From: an uncultured Actinomycetes bacterium
Lineage (GTDB): Bacteria; Actinomycetota; Actinomycetes; Nanopelagicales; Nanopelagicaceae
Direction: 5' to 3'
Assembly: GCA_903844585.1 (NCBI GenBank)
Contig: CAIMUD010000063.1
Location: 1 to 24,772, forward strand
DNA length: 24,772 nucleotides
In this document: positions 14,401 through 24,233 of the stretch, piece by piece
How positions within the stretch are numbered: the stretch's first letter is position 1
How the letters are laid out: each line of letters opens with the position of its first letter
The notes under the pieces: generated by a model
The model's database searches: none
What the model was told of the DNA's origin: nothing
Seen by the model: only the letters and a program-made list of their open reading frames with translations
Translations under genes and position numbers: made by a program

Positions 14401-14501
14401 CTCTCATCTGTGGCCACCGTCGACCTCAAGCCGACAGCGGCGCCCCTTCCCCGGCGTCGCTTTCGAGAGATCCGTCGGCCGGCGGTGACCAGAGATGAGA
14501 G
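14401..14501 (+). ncRNA. mraW RNA motif (structured leader of rsmH)
   Basis: A nested, almost fully paired structure can be drawn by hand. P1 is CTCTCATCT (14401-14409) with AGATGAGAG (14493-14501). P2 is TGGCCACCG (14411-14419) with CGGTGACCA (14483-14491), one mismatch. P3 is GCCGAC (14430-14435) with GTCGGC (14474-14479). P4 is AGCGGCGCC (14436-14444) with GGCGTCGCT (14453-14461), one G-U pair and an 8-base loop. The stretch is much richer in GC than its surroundings and ends about 56 bases before the rsmH ATG. Position and host group match the mraW RNA motif reported upstream of mraW/rsmH in actinobacteria. Its function is unknown. Confidence 0.8.
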
Positions 14502-14557
14502 CAGATTTAAATCACGTTCAATCAATTTATTCGAGCTAGATGGAGATTGGGGAGCAG

Positions 14558-15514
14558 ATGCAGCAACATATTTCAGTAATGCTCAACCGATGTGTTGACC
14601 ATCTCTCCCCAGCAATAAGCGCATCGATTGCAAGAAATGAAAGACCAGTTGTTGTTGATGCCACTCTCGGCCTAGGCGGACATACAGAAGCCCTACTCAA
14701 TAAATTTCCAGAGCTAACTGTCATTGGAATTGATAGAGATGAAGTTGCGTTGGCGCGCGCACATGCACGTCTTGCACCTTTCGGTGATCGTTTTAAGTCA
14801 TCGCATGCGATTTTTGATCAAATCGAAGAAGTTGTGCACTCCCATGGATATTCGAAAATAACAGGGGCGCTCTTCGATTTAGGCGTTTCTTCTATTCAGC
14901 TAGATGAAAGCGATCGAGGATTTTCATACTCTAAAGAAGCTCCACTTGATATGCGAATGGATCGCAGTCGAGGCATCACTGCTTCAGAAATTGTAAATAC
15001 ATATGCCCCAGGCAAGCTTGTACAAATTCTTCGTGCTTACGGTGAAGAAAAATTTGCAACACGAATCGTTGTAAACATTATTAAAGCCCGCGAAATTGCC
15101 CCGCTTAATTCCACAACAGAACTAGCAACTCTCGTAAAAGAATCCATTCCAGCAGCAACTCGGCGCACTGGTGGAAATCCGGCAAAGCGAACCTTCCAAG
15201 CTCTTCGCATCGAGGCTAATGATGAACTCGGCGCGATTGCCCGAGCCCTTCCTATTGCCCTTGAACTTCTTGAAATTGGCGGGCGCCTAGTTGTTCTCTC
15301 CTTCCAATCACTTGAAGACAGGATTGTTAAGGGACTCTTTGTAGAACTCACAACGTCTAAGAGTCCACGCAATTTGCCGGTCGACCTTCCAGAATTCGCG
15401 CCGAAGTTTTCTCTCGTTGTGAAATCTAGTGAAACACCAAGTCCCGAGGAACTTCAATCAAATCCAAGATCAGCTTCTGTTCGCCTTCGAGCGATAGAGA
15501 GGGTGGCTTCGTAA
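14558..15514 (+). CDS. rsmH: 16S rRNA (cytosine1402-N4)-methyltransferase
   Basis: SAM-dependent enzyme (formerly MraW) that methylates C1402 in the ribosomal P site. The protein has the family start QQHISVMLNRCVDHLSP, the SAM-binding loop VDATLGLGGHTEALL, ALFDLGVSSIQLDESDRGFSY, RMDRSRGITASEIVN, and the C-terminal RLVVLSFQSLEDRIVKGLF. I chose ATG 14558 (318 residues) because family members begin a few residues before the H-x-x-V-M/L-L segment and GGGGAG lies just upstream; ATG at 14540 would add six residues. Stop and next start overlap (TAATG). Confidence 0.95.
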   Translation: MQQHISVMLNRCVDHLSPAISASIARNERPVVVDATLGLGGHTEALLNKFPELTVIGIDRDEVALARAHARLAPFGDRFKSSHAIFDQIEEVVHSHGYSKITGALFDLGVSSIQLDESDRGFSYSKEAPLDMRMDRSRGITASEIVNTYAPGKLVQILRAYGEEKFATRIVVNIIKAREIAPLNSTTELATLVKESIPAATRRTGGNPAKRTFQALRIEANDELGAIARALPIALELLEIGGRLVVLSFQSLEDRIVKGLFVELTTSKSPRNLPVDLPEFAPKFSLVVKSSETPSPEELQSNPRSASVRLRAIERVAS

Positions 15515-15945
15515 TGGCTATTGCATCAGCGCTCACATCAGTACTGTCACCATCTCGCAAACCTGTAATCGCAAGATCTCGTGCAAAGGTTGCAGAGAAA
15601 TCTGCCGAAGTAATTTTGAAGTTAGTGCCCGATGTTTCAGGAACGACTCGGGCAACACACAAATTCTTCGCAAAATTCTTATCGCTTGTAACAGCTCTTG
15701 GCTTCTTGATTTTACTTTCAGTAAATATTCTTCTTGCAGAAGACGCTTTTACTCTCTCGCAATTAAAGTCCGAAGCAAAGGCAGTTGCTGACGAGCGTGA
15801 GGCAATTGGGCGCGAAATGGATTCACTCTCATCGCCAAGTGCACTTGCTAATTCCGCATCGGCGCTAGGAATGAAAGCATCCCAAACTCCAGTATTTTTA
15901 AATTTAGGAGAAGTCGCAACAGATGGATTGGTCACAAATGGGTAG
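15514..15945 (+). CDS. ftsL: FtsL-like cell division protein
   Basis: 143-residue single-pass membrane protein in the canonical ftsL slot between rsmH and ftsI. It has a basic cytoplasmic N-terminus (about 1-52), one membrane helix at about 55-75, then a polar region at about 78-105 (SQLKSEAKAVADEREAIGREMDSL) suited to a coiled coil, as in the FtsL/DivIC septal partners. FtsL sequences are poorly conserved, so the call relies on topology, size and gene order. It shares one base with the rsmH stop. Its own last 23 bases overlap ftsI if the first ATG of ftsI is used. Confidence 0.8.
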   Translation: MAIASALTSVLSPSRKPVIARSRAKVAEKSAEVILKLVPDVSGTTRATHKFFAKFLSLVTALGFLILLSVNILLAEDAFTLSQLKSEAKAVADEREAIGREMDSLSSPSALANSASALGMKASQTPVFLNLGEVATDGLVTNG

Positions 15946-17764
15946 CCTCCATCTTGCACACAAGCGAATTAAATTTCTAATCATTGTTTGCATGGTATTT
16001 ATTCTTTTCTTTGCCGCGCGACTTGTCCAGATTCAAGTAATTCAGGCAGCTGACTACAAGGTACGCGCGGCCAATGAAATGGAATCCACCCGAACTATTC
16101 CGGCTCCTCGTGGCGATATAACTGATGTAAACGGAATCTCTTTTGCTCGAAGCGTCTCAGCCATAAATATTGTGGTGGATCAAACTCAAATTACTGATCC
16201 TGGCAAAGTAGCAAATTTTGCAGCACCGATTCTTGGGCTTCCTGTTGCTGAAATTCAAAGCGCAATTTCTGGAACCAAGAAGTACTCAATGGTTTATAAG
16301 AATGCAAAACCAGCGATGTGGGACGCACTTACTTCGGCTGTGAGTTCATATAACAGCACTATCGATTCACGCCATTTTGATCAGCGCATCATCGGCTTCT
16401 TTGCCGAACGTGGTTACATTCGCGAGTATCCGTCAGGCACACTCACATCTTCTTTGATTGGTTTTGTTCGAGAAGATGGAGTTGGTGCTTCAGGAATCGA
16501 ATCAAGCATGAATAGTTTGATTACCGGCACCGCGGGTCGATATTCATACGCACGCGGTTTTGGAGCTGAAATTCCTGGATCGCAGAATGAAATCATTGCT
16601 GCAAAGCAGGGAACTTCAGTGAAACTGACAATTGATAGAGATATTCAATGGATTGCTTCAAAAGCAATTGCAGGCGTTGTATCCAAATCGCGTGCGGCTA
16701 ACGGAACTGTAATCGTGATGGATCCTAAGACGGGTGCAATTCTTGCCCATGCCACTGCTCCCACATTCGATCCAAACAATACAAAGAACGTTTCCCAGTA
16801 TTTGATGAGAAACCCATCTGTGCAAGATGTTTACGAACCAGGGTCTACGGGAAAAGTGATGACACTTGCAGCGGCGATTGAAGAAAAGAAAATTACTGCC
16901 CAATCAGTCTTTACCGTTCCTTATCAAATTACACGCGGTGGCGATACATTCCGTGATCACGAAAGGCACCCAACACAACAGCTAACTTCGGCGGGAATTC
17001 TCGCCGTTTCAAGCAATACCGGCACTATTCAAATTGGTGAACTACTTTCTCATGAAACTTTGTATAACTACTTGTCAAAATTTGGTATTGGCGAAAATAC
17101 GGGCTCAGGGTTACCAGGAGAATCTCGTGGAATTTTGCATCCGGTGAGTCAATGGTCGGGAACTACGGCTCCAACAGTTGCATTCGGGCAGGGTTACTCT
17201 TTAACAGCAATGCAAGCAACAAGTGTTTTCGCGACCATTGCAAACGATGGAGTACGCGTGACTCCAACAGTTATTGCTGGCACAACTGATACGTCGGGGA
17301 AATTCACTGCACGTTCTGTCGGCAAGAGCGAGAGAGTTATTAGCCAATCAACTGCCCAAACTATGCGCAAAATGATGGAAGGTGTTGTTTCATCAAATGG
17401 CACCGCGCCGAGCGCTGCAATTCCGGGTTATCGCGTAGCTGGAAAAACCGGTACTGCGATGAGAATTGATCCATCATGCGGTTGCTACAGCGGATATACA
17501 GCTTCATTTATTGGTTTCGCACCTGCGGATAAACCAAAGTATGTAATTAGCGTGACTATTCAAGATCCAAAGGGTGCTCATTATGGAGGATCCCTAGGTG
17601 GCCCTGTCTTTAAAGAAGTAATGACTTTTGTTTTGCAGTCACAGCATGTAGCTCCAACGGGTACAAAACTAGAGCCTGTTGCGCTAAACGCATCGCAGCT
17701 TCGCGCCGTTAAGAGAGATAATAAGAAGCTAGAAGTTACCCAAGCAAGTGTAAAGAAGCGCTAA
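15923..17764 (+). CDS. ftsI: Class B penicillin-binding protein, septal transpeptidase FtsI
   Basis: Cross-links septal peptidoglycan and works with FtsW. One N-terminal membrane helix (about 18-38) is followed by the PBP dimerisation domain (RTIPAPRGDITDVNG, about 57-71) and a transpeptidase domain with all three active-site motifs: STGK at 308-311 (catalytic Ser308), SSN at 363-365, and KTGT at 508-511. Length 613 is normal. The ATG at 15923 has AGGAG about 12 bases upstream; ATG 15938 (an 8-base overlap with ftsL) would drop five residues. Stop overlaps the murE start (TAATG). A Cys-Gly-Cys lies at about 519-521, just after the KTGT strand. Confidence 0.94.
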   Translation: MDWSQMGSLHLAHKRIKFLIIVCMVFILFFAARLVQIQVIQAADYKVRAANEMESTRTIPAPRGDITDVNGISFARSVSAINIVVDQTQITDPGKVANFAAPILGLPVAEIQSAISGTKKYSMVYKNAKPAMWDALTSAVSSYNSTIDSRHFDQRIIGFFAERGYIREYPSGTLTSSLIGFVREDGVGASGIESSMNSLITGTAGRYSYARGFGAEIPGSQNEIIAAKQGTSVKLTIDRDIQWIASKAIAGVVSKSRAANGTVIVMDPKTGAILAHATAPTFDPNNTKNVSQYLMRNPSVQDVYEPGSTGKVMTLAAAIEEKKITAQSVFTVPYQITRGGDTFRDHERHPTQQLTSAGILAVSSNTGTIQIGELLSHETLYNYLSKFGIGENTGSGLPGESRGILHPVSQWSGTTAPTVAFGQGYSLTAMQATSVFATIANDGVRVTPTVIAGTTDTSGKFTARSVGKSERVISQSTAQTMRKMMEGVVSSNGTAPSAAIPGYRVAGKTGTAMRIDPSCGCYSGYTASFIGFAPADKPKYVISVTIQDPKGAHYGGSLGGPVFKEVMTFVLQSQHVAPTGTKLEPVALNASQLRAVKRDNKKLEVTQASVKKR

Positions 17765-19257
17765 TGAGACCGATCTTGCAGTATTCACTCACTCTTGCAG
17801 AAATTGCAAGAGTGGTGAGTGCGACATCGAAATTGTCAGATACCGAACTTTCTAAAATCAAAGTAACAGGTGTGGCACTCAATAATCGTGAAGTCGAAGA
17901 TGGTGACTTATTTATTGGAATACCCGGAGCAAAGCACCACGGAGTCGAATTCGCCGCTAGCGCAAAAGAGCACGGAGCAGTTGCCTTTGTAACAGATTCG
18001 AAAGGTGCAGATTCTTTTTCAGGGCTGCCTACGCTAATTGTGAATAACCCACGGGAGTCGGCTGCCTTAATTGCAGCTGCTTTGTACCGCGAACCTATGC
18101 GTGACCTACATTCAATTGGAATTACTGGAACAAACGGTAAAACAACTGTCACAACACTTTTACATCAACTATTTCAAATGACTGGCAGAGAAGCAGGACT
18201 TATTGGAACTGTTGAAACTCGCATTGGCGCTGAGAGTTTTAAAAGTGAGCGCACAACCCCAGAATCGACAGAATTACAAGCTCTCGCTGCTGTGATGAAA
18301 GAACGACATATGCGACATCTTGTTATGGAGGTTTCAAGTCATGCGATTTCTATGCAACGTATGAAAGGAGCTCACTTTTCATACGTTGGTTTTACCAATC
18401 TCACCCAAGATCATCTAGATTTTCACGGAAGCATGCAGGAGTATTTTGAAGCAAAATCTAAACTTTTTACCTTTGAATTCGCAGATCTTGCCTTCATCAA
18501 CATTGATGATAAATATGGTGCGCAACTCGCACAGAGGTGTGAGATTCCAGTTATTTCACTTTCTCATAAAAATCAGAGTGCGCAATGGCACTATGTCGAA
18601 AATTTCAATGAACACTCCGGAGTGGCCATTCAATTACGTGGCACAGGAGGCGTCCTGATCGAAACGACTACTCCTCTTCGAGGCGGTTACAACTTAGATA
18701 ATTTACTCATGGCAATAGCAATTGCTCATGAGGCCGGAATAGATCCTGTTGAGATTGCTACGGTAATTCCAAAGATTCATGGAGCGGCTGGAAGACTTGA
18801 TCCAGTCAGGCTTGGACAAAATTTTGGCGCTTATGTGGATTATGCGCACACTCCCGATGCTGTAGAAAACGTTCTGAAAACTGCGAAAGAATTTACCGAA
18901 GGAAAAATAATTGCAGTGCTTGGCTGTGGTGGTGATCGAGATGCCACGAAGCGTCCCTTAATGGGGAAAGCTCTTAAAAGCTTTTCAGATATTGCTGTAT
19001 TCACAAGTGATAACCCACGAAGTGAAAATCCGGAAGTTATATTGAAAGAGATGGTGGGTAGAGAAAAAGTTGCAAAGCCATCGTCAGTAATTGTTGATAG
19101 AGCGGAGGCAATTTCATATGCAGTCTCAATTGCCAGCCCAGGGGATTCTGTACTTGTACTAGGAAAAGGCCACGAAAGTGGACAAGATATTCAGGGAGTT
19201 GTTTCTGCTTTTGACGACAAGATGGTTTTGGCCAGCGCAATCGAGGCTAAGAAATGA
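17764..19257 (+). CDS. murE: UDP-MurNAc-L-Ala-D-Glu:meso-diaminopimelate ligase
   Basis: ATP-dependent Mur ligase that adds the third stem-peptide residue in the cytoplasm. The P-loop TGTNGKTT is at residues 121-128, HLDFHGSMQEYFEAKSKLF carries the lysine that is carbamylated in the family (Lys231), and GRLDPV is near 343-348. The specificity motif DNPR at 416-419 indicates meso-DAP, since lysine-adding enzymes differ there, so the peptidoglycan is probably of the meso-DAP type. Length 497 is normal. It overlaps ftsI by one base and murF by four (ATGA). Confidence 0.95.
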   Translation: MRPILQYSLTLAEIARVVSATSKLSDTELSKIKVTGVALNNREVEDGDLFIGIPGAKHHGVEFAASAKEHGAVAFVTDSKGADSFSGLPTLIVNNPRESAALIAAALYREPMRDLHSIGITGTNGKTTVTTLLHQLFQMTGREAGLIGTVETRIGAESFKSERTTPESTELQALAAVMKERHMRHLVMEVSSHAISMQRMKGAHFSYVGFTNLTQDHLDFHGSMQEYFEAKSKLFTFEFADLAFINIDDKYGAQLAQRCEIPVISLSHKNQSAQWHYVENFNEHSGVAIQLRGTGGVLIETTTPLRGGYNLDNLLMAIAIAHEAGIDPVEIATVIPKIHGAAGRLDPVRLGQNFGAYVDYAHTPDAVENVLKTAKEFTEGKIIAVLGCGGDRDATKRPLMGKALKSFSDIAVFTSDNPRSENPEVILKEMVGREKVAKPSSVIVDRAEAISYAVSIASPGDSVLVLGKGHESGQDIQGVVSAFDDKMVLASAIEAKK

Positions 19258-20636
19258 TTCCAATTAAAGCTTCAAAGCTTGCAGAAATTGTTGGGGGAGA
19301 GCTCCACGGAACAGAAGTTGTCATTGATAAAGTCCCTGTCTTTAATTCCAACGATGCTACCGCCGGTTCCATTTTTCTAGCCCTTATCGGTGAGAATCGG
19401 GACGGACATGATTTTATTTCAGAAGCATTTAGTAAAGGCGTAGAGATAGCACTAGTTTCAAAGCCTATTAAAGAACGGCACATTCTTGTTCCTGATGTTC
19501 TGAAAGCTCTTGGCGCACTTGCAAAATATGTAAGAGAATCGTTGCCTAATTTATGTGTTATCGCGATAACTGGTTCACAAGGAAAGACAACGACGAAAGA
19601 TCTTTTAACCGAAATTTTGGCTGGCAAAGGTGAAACCGTCGCTCCCCGCGGTAATTTCAATAATGAACTCGGCGCTCCACTTACGCTATTGGAATGCAAT
19701 GCACAGACCAAATACTGCATTATTGAAATGGGAGCTAGGCATATCGGAGATATTGCAGCGCTTTGTGCAATTGCAACACCAGATATTGGTGTGGTTCTTC
19801 GTGTTGGGAGTGCGCATATTGGTGAATTCGGATCTGCCGATGCGGTGGCAAAAGCAAAATCAGAGATGGTTTCTAGCCTAAAGCGGGGAGCTACTGCGAT
19901 TTTGGGAAATTTCGATACGTTCACGCCTGCAATGGCAAAGCTTCACACAGGACGCACAATAATTTTCGGCGAAAAAAATGGCGATGAAATCAGAGCTGCA
20001 GATTTAGAAATGCGCGAAGGTTGCCCCCACTTTGATCTCGTAACACCTGCTGGGCGCGCATCAGTTGGACTTCGACTTGTTGGAATTCACCAGACATCAA
20101 ATGCTCTTGCAGCAGCAGCAGTTGGTAGCGCACTTGGATTTAGCGTTGATTACATTGCCGGCGCACTCTCGACTGCAGCGATGCATAGCAAATGGAGAAT
20201 GCAGGTAACTGAATTTGATTCACGAGTTTTAATAAATGATGCCTACAACGCCAGCCCAGAATCAATGGTGGCAGCCCTTCGCACTCTCATCCTTTTTGCT
20301 CAAGAGCGAGGCGGAGAAGCCTGGGCTTTCTTGGGAAAAATGCAGGAACTCGGCGAGTCATCAGCAGCAGAACATGCGCGAATTGGCACCCTTGCACAGG
20401 AGATAGGCGTTGATCACCTCGTTTGCATCGCCAGCCCCGAGTACGCAACTTCCCTTAACGGTGCGCTAGCCAACACAAGCGTTGGGATGAGCGTTCATTT
20501 CTGTGCCGATATCAGCCAGGCGGAGCAGGTAGCAACGGGAATTTCTGCAGGGGATGTCATTTTGGTGAAAGCATCTCGATCCGAACACTTGGAAGATTTA
20601 GCTGATGCAATAGTAAAGAACGGAGCAAGCCAATGA
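19254..20636 (+). CDS. murF: UDP-MurNAc-tripeptide:D-Ala-D-Ala ligase
   Basis: Adds D-Ala-D-Ala to UDP-MurNAc-tripeptide, the last cytoplasmic nucleotide-precursor step. The 460-residue protein has the Mur ligase P-loop [11 protein letters not shown] (106-116), the central [14 protein letters not shown] segment typical of Mur[12 protein letters not shown], and [10 protein letters not shown] in the C-terminal region. Start and stop both use ATGA overlaps with murE and mraY, so translation is probably coupled along the operon. Confidence 0.95.
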   Translation: MIPIKASKLAEIVGGELHGTEVVIDKVPVFNSNDATAGSIFLALIGENRDGHDFISEAFSKGVEIALVSKPIKERHILVPDVLKALGALAKYVRESLPNLCVIAITGSQGKTTTKDLLTEILAGKGETVAPRGNFNNELGAPLTLLECNAQTKYCIIEMGARHIGDIAALCAIATPDIGVVLRVGSAHIGEFGSADAVAKAKSEMVSSLKRGATAILGNFDTFTPAMAKLHTGRTIIFGEKNGDEIRAADLEMREGCPHFDLVTPAGRASVGLRLVGIHQTSNALAAAAVGSALGFSVDYIAGALSTAAMHSKWRMQVTEFDSRVLINDAYNASPESMVAALRTLILFAQERGGEAWAFLGKMQELGESSAAEHARIGTLAQEIGVDHLVCIASPEYATSLNGALANTSVGMSVHFCADISQAEQVATGISAGDVILVKASRSEHLEDLADAIVKNGASQ

Positions 20637-21691
20637 GAGAAATTCTTATTGCAGGTGGCCTTGCCCTCTTCTTTGCACTCTTTGGAACTCCCGTACTCAT
20701 TAGAGCCCTTGCAAAGCGTGGTTATGGCCAAATAATTCGTGATGATGGCCCTTCCTCGCATCACACCAAACGTGGAACTCCAACAATGGGCGGGCTCATC
20801 ATTATCGCCGCCGCAATTTTTTCTTATCTTATCGCCCACTTAATTAGCGGAAATATAATTTCAGTTTCCGTGGTATTAGTTATGGGACTCATGATTGCAC
20901 TTGGACTTGTTGGGTTCGTGGATGATTGGCTTAAGGTTTCCAGGCAACAGTCCTTAGGTCTAAACGCTAAACAGAAACTACTTGGCCAAATTATTTTTGC
21001 AGCAGTATTTGGATATCTTGGCACCCGCTTTCCAGATAGCGATGGATTAACTCCGATTTCCTTGCAACTTTCAACAGTGCGCGATACGAGTATCACTCTG
21101 GGAGTAATCCTCGTCGTTGTTTGGGTTGCTTTTATGGTGACGGCAACTAGCAATGGCGTGAATCTTACGGACGGCCTCGATGGTCTGGCTACTGGTGCAT
21201 CTGTGATGACATTTATCGCCTTCATCCTCATCGGCGTTTGGGAATTTGGTCAGAGCTGTGCAATTACAGCCAGTGGAAATTGTTATGTAGTGCGAGATCC
21301 TCTCGATCTTGCTGTCTTTGCGGCGGCAATGGCAGGAGCTTGTACTGGTTTTCTCTGGTGGAATGCATCTCCGGCAAAGATTTTTATGGGTGACACAGGT
21401 TCGCTTGCACTCGGTGGAGCACTTGCAGGCATAGCTACTTCACTGCGTATCGAACTTCTCTTAATCCCACTTGGGGGCCTTTTCGTAATTATTAGCGCAT
21501 CAGTAATTATTCAAATTCTTTACTTTAAAGCAACTGGCGGTAAACGAATTTTTAGAATGGCACCGTTACAACACCATTTCGAACTTAAAGGTTGGGGAGA
21601 GGTGACAATTGTGTTGCGCTTCTGGATCATTGCTGGACTTTGTGTTGCAGTTGGTCTTGGTCTTTTTTATGCTCAATGGGTAGTTAGTTAA
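20633..21691 (+). CDS. mraY: Phospho-MurNAc-pentapeptide transferase
   Basis: Transfers phospho-MurNAc-pentapeptide to undecaprenyl phosphate to make lipid I on the inner face of the membrane. The 352-residue protein has about ten membrane helices. Conserved polar loops are present: RGTPTMGG near 47-54, VDDWLKV (Asp97-Asp98), [10 protein letters not shown] at 177-186, [12 protein letters not shown], and [11 protein letters not shown] near the C-terminus. It starts inside an ATGA overlap with murF and ends directly against the GTG of murD. Confidence 0.96.
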   Translation: MREILIAGGLALFFALFGTPVLIRALAKRGYGQIIRDDGPSSHHTKRGTPTMGGLIIIAAAIFSYLIAHLISGNIISVSVVLVMGLMIALGLVGFVDDWLKVSRQQSLGLNAKQKLLGQIIFAAVFGYLGTRFPDSDGLTPISLQLSTVRDTSITLGVILVVVWVAFMVTATSNGVNLTDGLDGLATGASVMTFIAFILIGVWEFGQSCAITASGNCYVVRDPLDLAVFAAAMAGACTGFLWWNASPAKIFMGDTGSLALGGALAGIATSLRIELLLIPLGGLFVIISASVIIQILYFKATGGKRIFRMAPLQHHFELKGWGEVTIVLRFWIIAGLCVAVGLGLFYAQWVVS

Positions 21692-23068
21692 GTGCAATAC
21701 TCAAAGAAAAATATATTAGTCCTGGGTGCAGGGGTTACTGGACTTGCAGCAGCGCACTCACTTCGAACCCGCGGAGCACATATTTCTTTTGCAGATGATT
21801 CCGTAACTTCCGTGGAAGATTTTCAGATTGCTAAACCGCAAACTTACGATGTCAATGAGTGGGATTTCTTACTTGTCTCACCAGGATGGAAAGAATCCCA
21901 CCCACTCATTCAAGAGGCGCTCAAAGCAGGAATTCCGCTACTAAATGAAATTGATTTAGCGTGGAGTTTCAAAGACCAGACGCAAAAGTGGATTGCGCTC
22001 ACTGGCACTAACGGCAAGACAACCACGGTAGAAATGGCAGCAGCAATGTTGCGCGAATCTGGCGTTAAAGCAGTCGCATGCGGAAATGTTGGTCAGACTG
22101 TCATTGAGTGCGTCGAAAGTGATGAAAAATATGAGGTATTGGTTCTGGAGCTTTCATCATTTCAAATTCATTGGTTACGCGATGCAAAATTTAGCGCTGC
22201 GGCAATCCTAAACATCGCAGATGATCACGTGGATTGGCATAACACATTTGACGAATATGCCAGGGTAAAAGTTTCGATTCTGGAAAGAACAGATGTGGGC
22301 GTTCTAAACGCGCAAGATATTGAAGTCTTTAATCGGACTAGCCAATGGTCTGGACGTAAAATTTATTATTCAGTAGACACTCCCGCTCCAGGTGAAGTCG
22401 GAGTTGTAGAAGAATTAATGATTGATCGGGCATTTGTTTTAGACCCGCAAGAGGCTTCAATGATTGCTGAAGTTATAGATGTAAAGCCTACTGTTCCGCA
22501 TAATGTTTCTAACGCACTGGCTGCATCTGCACTTGCACTTACAGTTGGTGCTAACTATCAAGGGATTCAAAGTGCGCTACAAAAATTTACTTTAGGGCGA
22601 CATAGAATTGAAAAAGTGCATGAGAGCGATGGTATTTCTTGGATAGATGATTCAAAGGCTACAAATCCTCATGCAGCTGCAGCTTCGATCATGTCGGCTT
22701 TTTCTGTTATCTGGATAGCTGGGGGTTTAGCAAAAGGTGCAAAAATGGATCAATTAGTAGAACGCGCTAAAGGTCGCTTGAAAGTTGCAATTCTTATCGG
22801 CCAAGACCGAGATCTCATCAAGAGTGAATTGATTAAGCGTGCGCCGCAAGTGGAGATTATCGAGATTGATGTGCCAAAAAGTTTCTCAAAAACCGAAGCT
22901 CGTAATGACTTTATGGAATCAATCGTGCGCCAAGCTCACGCTCGTGCTGTAAGTGGAGATACCGTCCTACTCTCACCTGCATGCGCATCGATGGACCAAT
23001 TTGTATCGTATGCCGATCGCGGAGATCGATTTGCAGCCGCAGTGAAAGCCGTTGTGGCACATGGCTAA
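21692..23068 (+). CDS. murD: UDP-MurNAc-L-alanine:D-glutamate ligase
   Basis: Adds D-glutamate to UDP-MurNAc-L-Ala. The N-terminal Rossmann-like domain opens with ILVLGAGVTGLAAAHSL. The P-loop TGTNGKTT is at residues 104-111, ELSSFQ and LNIADDHVDWH follow, and SWIDDSKATNPHAAAAS starts the C-terminal domain. The start is GTG at 21692, directly after the mraY TAA with no gap, so expression probably depends on coupling to mraY. Length 458 is normal. Its last eight bases overlap ftsW. Confidence 0.95.
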   Translation: MQYSKKNILVLGAGVTGLAAAHSLRTRGAHISFADDSVTSVEDFQIAKPQTYDVNEWDFLLVSPGWKESHPLIQEALKAGIPLLNEIDLAWSFKDQTQKWIALTGTNGKTTTVEMAAAMLRESGVKAVACGNVGQTVIECVESDEKYEVLVLELSSFQIHWLRDAKFSAAAILNIADDHVDWHNTFDEYARVKVSILERTDVGVLNAQDIEVFNRTSQWSGRKIYYSVDTPAPGEVGVVEELMIDRAFVLDPQEASMIAEVIDVKPTVPHNVSNALAASALALTVGANYQGIQSALQKFTLGRHRIEKVHESDGISWIDDSKATNPHAAAASIMSAFSVIWIAGGLAKGAKMDQLVERAKGRLKVAILIGQDRDLIKSELIKRAPQVEIIEIDVPKSFSKTEARNDFMESIVRQAHARAVSGDTVLLSPACASMDQFVSYADRGDRFAAAVKAVVAHG

Positions 23069-24233
23069 AAACAATTCTTTTCTAGCCAAACCAGTTAACT
23101 CGTTTTATATCCTTTGTATCTCCTCAATCGTGCTCTCAATTCTCGGACTCGTAATGGTTTTTTCAGCATCATCAATTCACTCAATCGAAACTAAGGGTTC
23201 ATCCCTTGCGATAGTTGCAAGACAAGCGCTCTTTCTTCTGATCTCTATCCCGGCTGCAATCTTCATTGCTCGACTACCTGTCTTTGGACTTAAGAAAATT
23301 GCACGTATCGGGTTAGTGCTTTCAGCAGGACTACTGCTCTGCTTACGTATTCCAGGTGTTGGTAAGAATGTCAATGGAAATACAAACTGGATCTCACTAG
23401 GAATCGTAGATGTACAACCAAGTGAGATTGTTAAATTCCTAATGATTCTTTGGGCATCGCTATTACTAGCAAGACAGTTAGAACAAGGCAAAGATCGCAC
23501 AAATGTGTTCTTCTTAATTGCTCCTGGTTTTGCGATTGTAATGTTGCTCATCATGGCGGGCAGAGATCTTGGTACAACATGCGTCATAGCGGCGATACTT
23601 GCAGGGCTACTCTTTGTTTCAGGCGTCGAACTAAAGATCCTAGGTTGGTTTACAGCTATCTCTGCATTGTTATTGGCATTTTTTATCGCCACAGCTGGTT
23701 ATCGTGCACAACGTTTCTTGGTAGTTCTTAATCCGTTTGCGGAAGGCGATTACAAGAATGCAGGATGGCAACCAGCCCACAGCCTTCTCGGATTAGCAAG
23801 TGGAGGTCTTTTCGGTGTTGGCCTAGGTGGATCAAGACAAAAATGGGGAAATCTTGCAGAAGCACATACCGACTTCATTTTCTCAGTTATTGGAGAAGAA
23901 CTTGGCCTAGTTGGAACTCTTGCAGTCCTTATTTTAATTGGTGCGCTCTTACTTGCAATTTTTAAAATTTCTTTGCGCGCAACCGATCCTTTCTCCCGTT
24001 TTGCCTGTGCAGGAATTGGTTCATGGATTGCGATACAGACTCTTCTTAACATTGGTTCGGCAACTAGTTTGTTGCCAGTTGTTGGCGTTACTTTGCCACT
24101 TCTTTCATATGGAGGCTCTGCGCTCATTGCGACTTTTCTAGGTATCGGATTTGTAATGGGCACGGCGCTTCGAGATCCCGAATTACTTAAAGGCGTAAAA
24201 ATCGGTATAGAAAAGCGTAGATTGCACTCCTGA
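23061..24233 (+). CDS. ftsW: SEDS-family septal peptidoglycan glycosyltransferase FtsW
   Basis: Polytopic SEDS protein (about ten helices, 390 residues) that polymerises lipid II together with FtsI. Family segments are GNTNWISLGIVDVQPSEIVKF and, in the large loop, GNLAEAHTDFIFSVIGEELGLVG, which holds the Asp that is essential in SEDS enzymes, then VTLPLLSYGGSALI near the end. The frame opens at a GTG at 23052, but the ATG at 23061 gives the expected short N-terminus and overlaps the murD stop by eight bases. The stop overlaps the murG start (TGATG). Confidence 0.95.
   Translation: MAKNNSFLAKPVNSFYILCISSIVLSILGLVMVFSASSIHSIETKGSSLAIVARQALFLLISIPAAIFIARLPVFGLKKIARIGLVLSAGLLLCLRIPGVGKNVNGNTNWISLGIVDVQPSEIVKFLMILWASLLLARQLEQGKDRTNVFFLIAPGFAIVMLLIMAGRDLGTTCVIAAILAGLLFVSGVELKILGWFTAISALLLAFFIATAGYRAQRFLVVLNPFAEGDYKNAGWQPAHSLLGLASGGLFGVGLGGSRQKWGNLAEAHTDFIFSVIGEELGLVGTLAVLILIGALLLAIFKISLRATDPFSRFACAGIGSWIAIQTLLNIGSATSLLPVVGVTLPLLSYGGSALIATFLGIGFVMGTALRDPELLKGVKIGIEKRRLHS

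Noticed and set aside
14410..14598. A 62-residue plus-strand reading frame between mraZ and rsmH.
   Set aside because: It lies across the helices of the mraW RNA and runs into rsmH. Its composition reflects the GC-rich structured RNA, it lacks a ribosome-binding site, and it resembles no protein family.
15037..15372. A 111-residue minus-strand frame inside rsmH, and similar antisense frames at 1568-1984, 3076-3441, 12382-12768, 13349-13678, 15426-15959, 17736-18152, 19247-19924, 20824-21231, 23177-23692 and 23750-24316.
   Set aside because: All are antisense to well-conserved genes, are rich in Ser/Arg/Ala as expected of shadow frames, and lack starts with recognisable signals.
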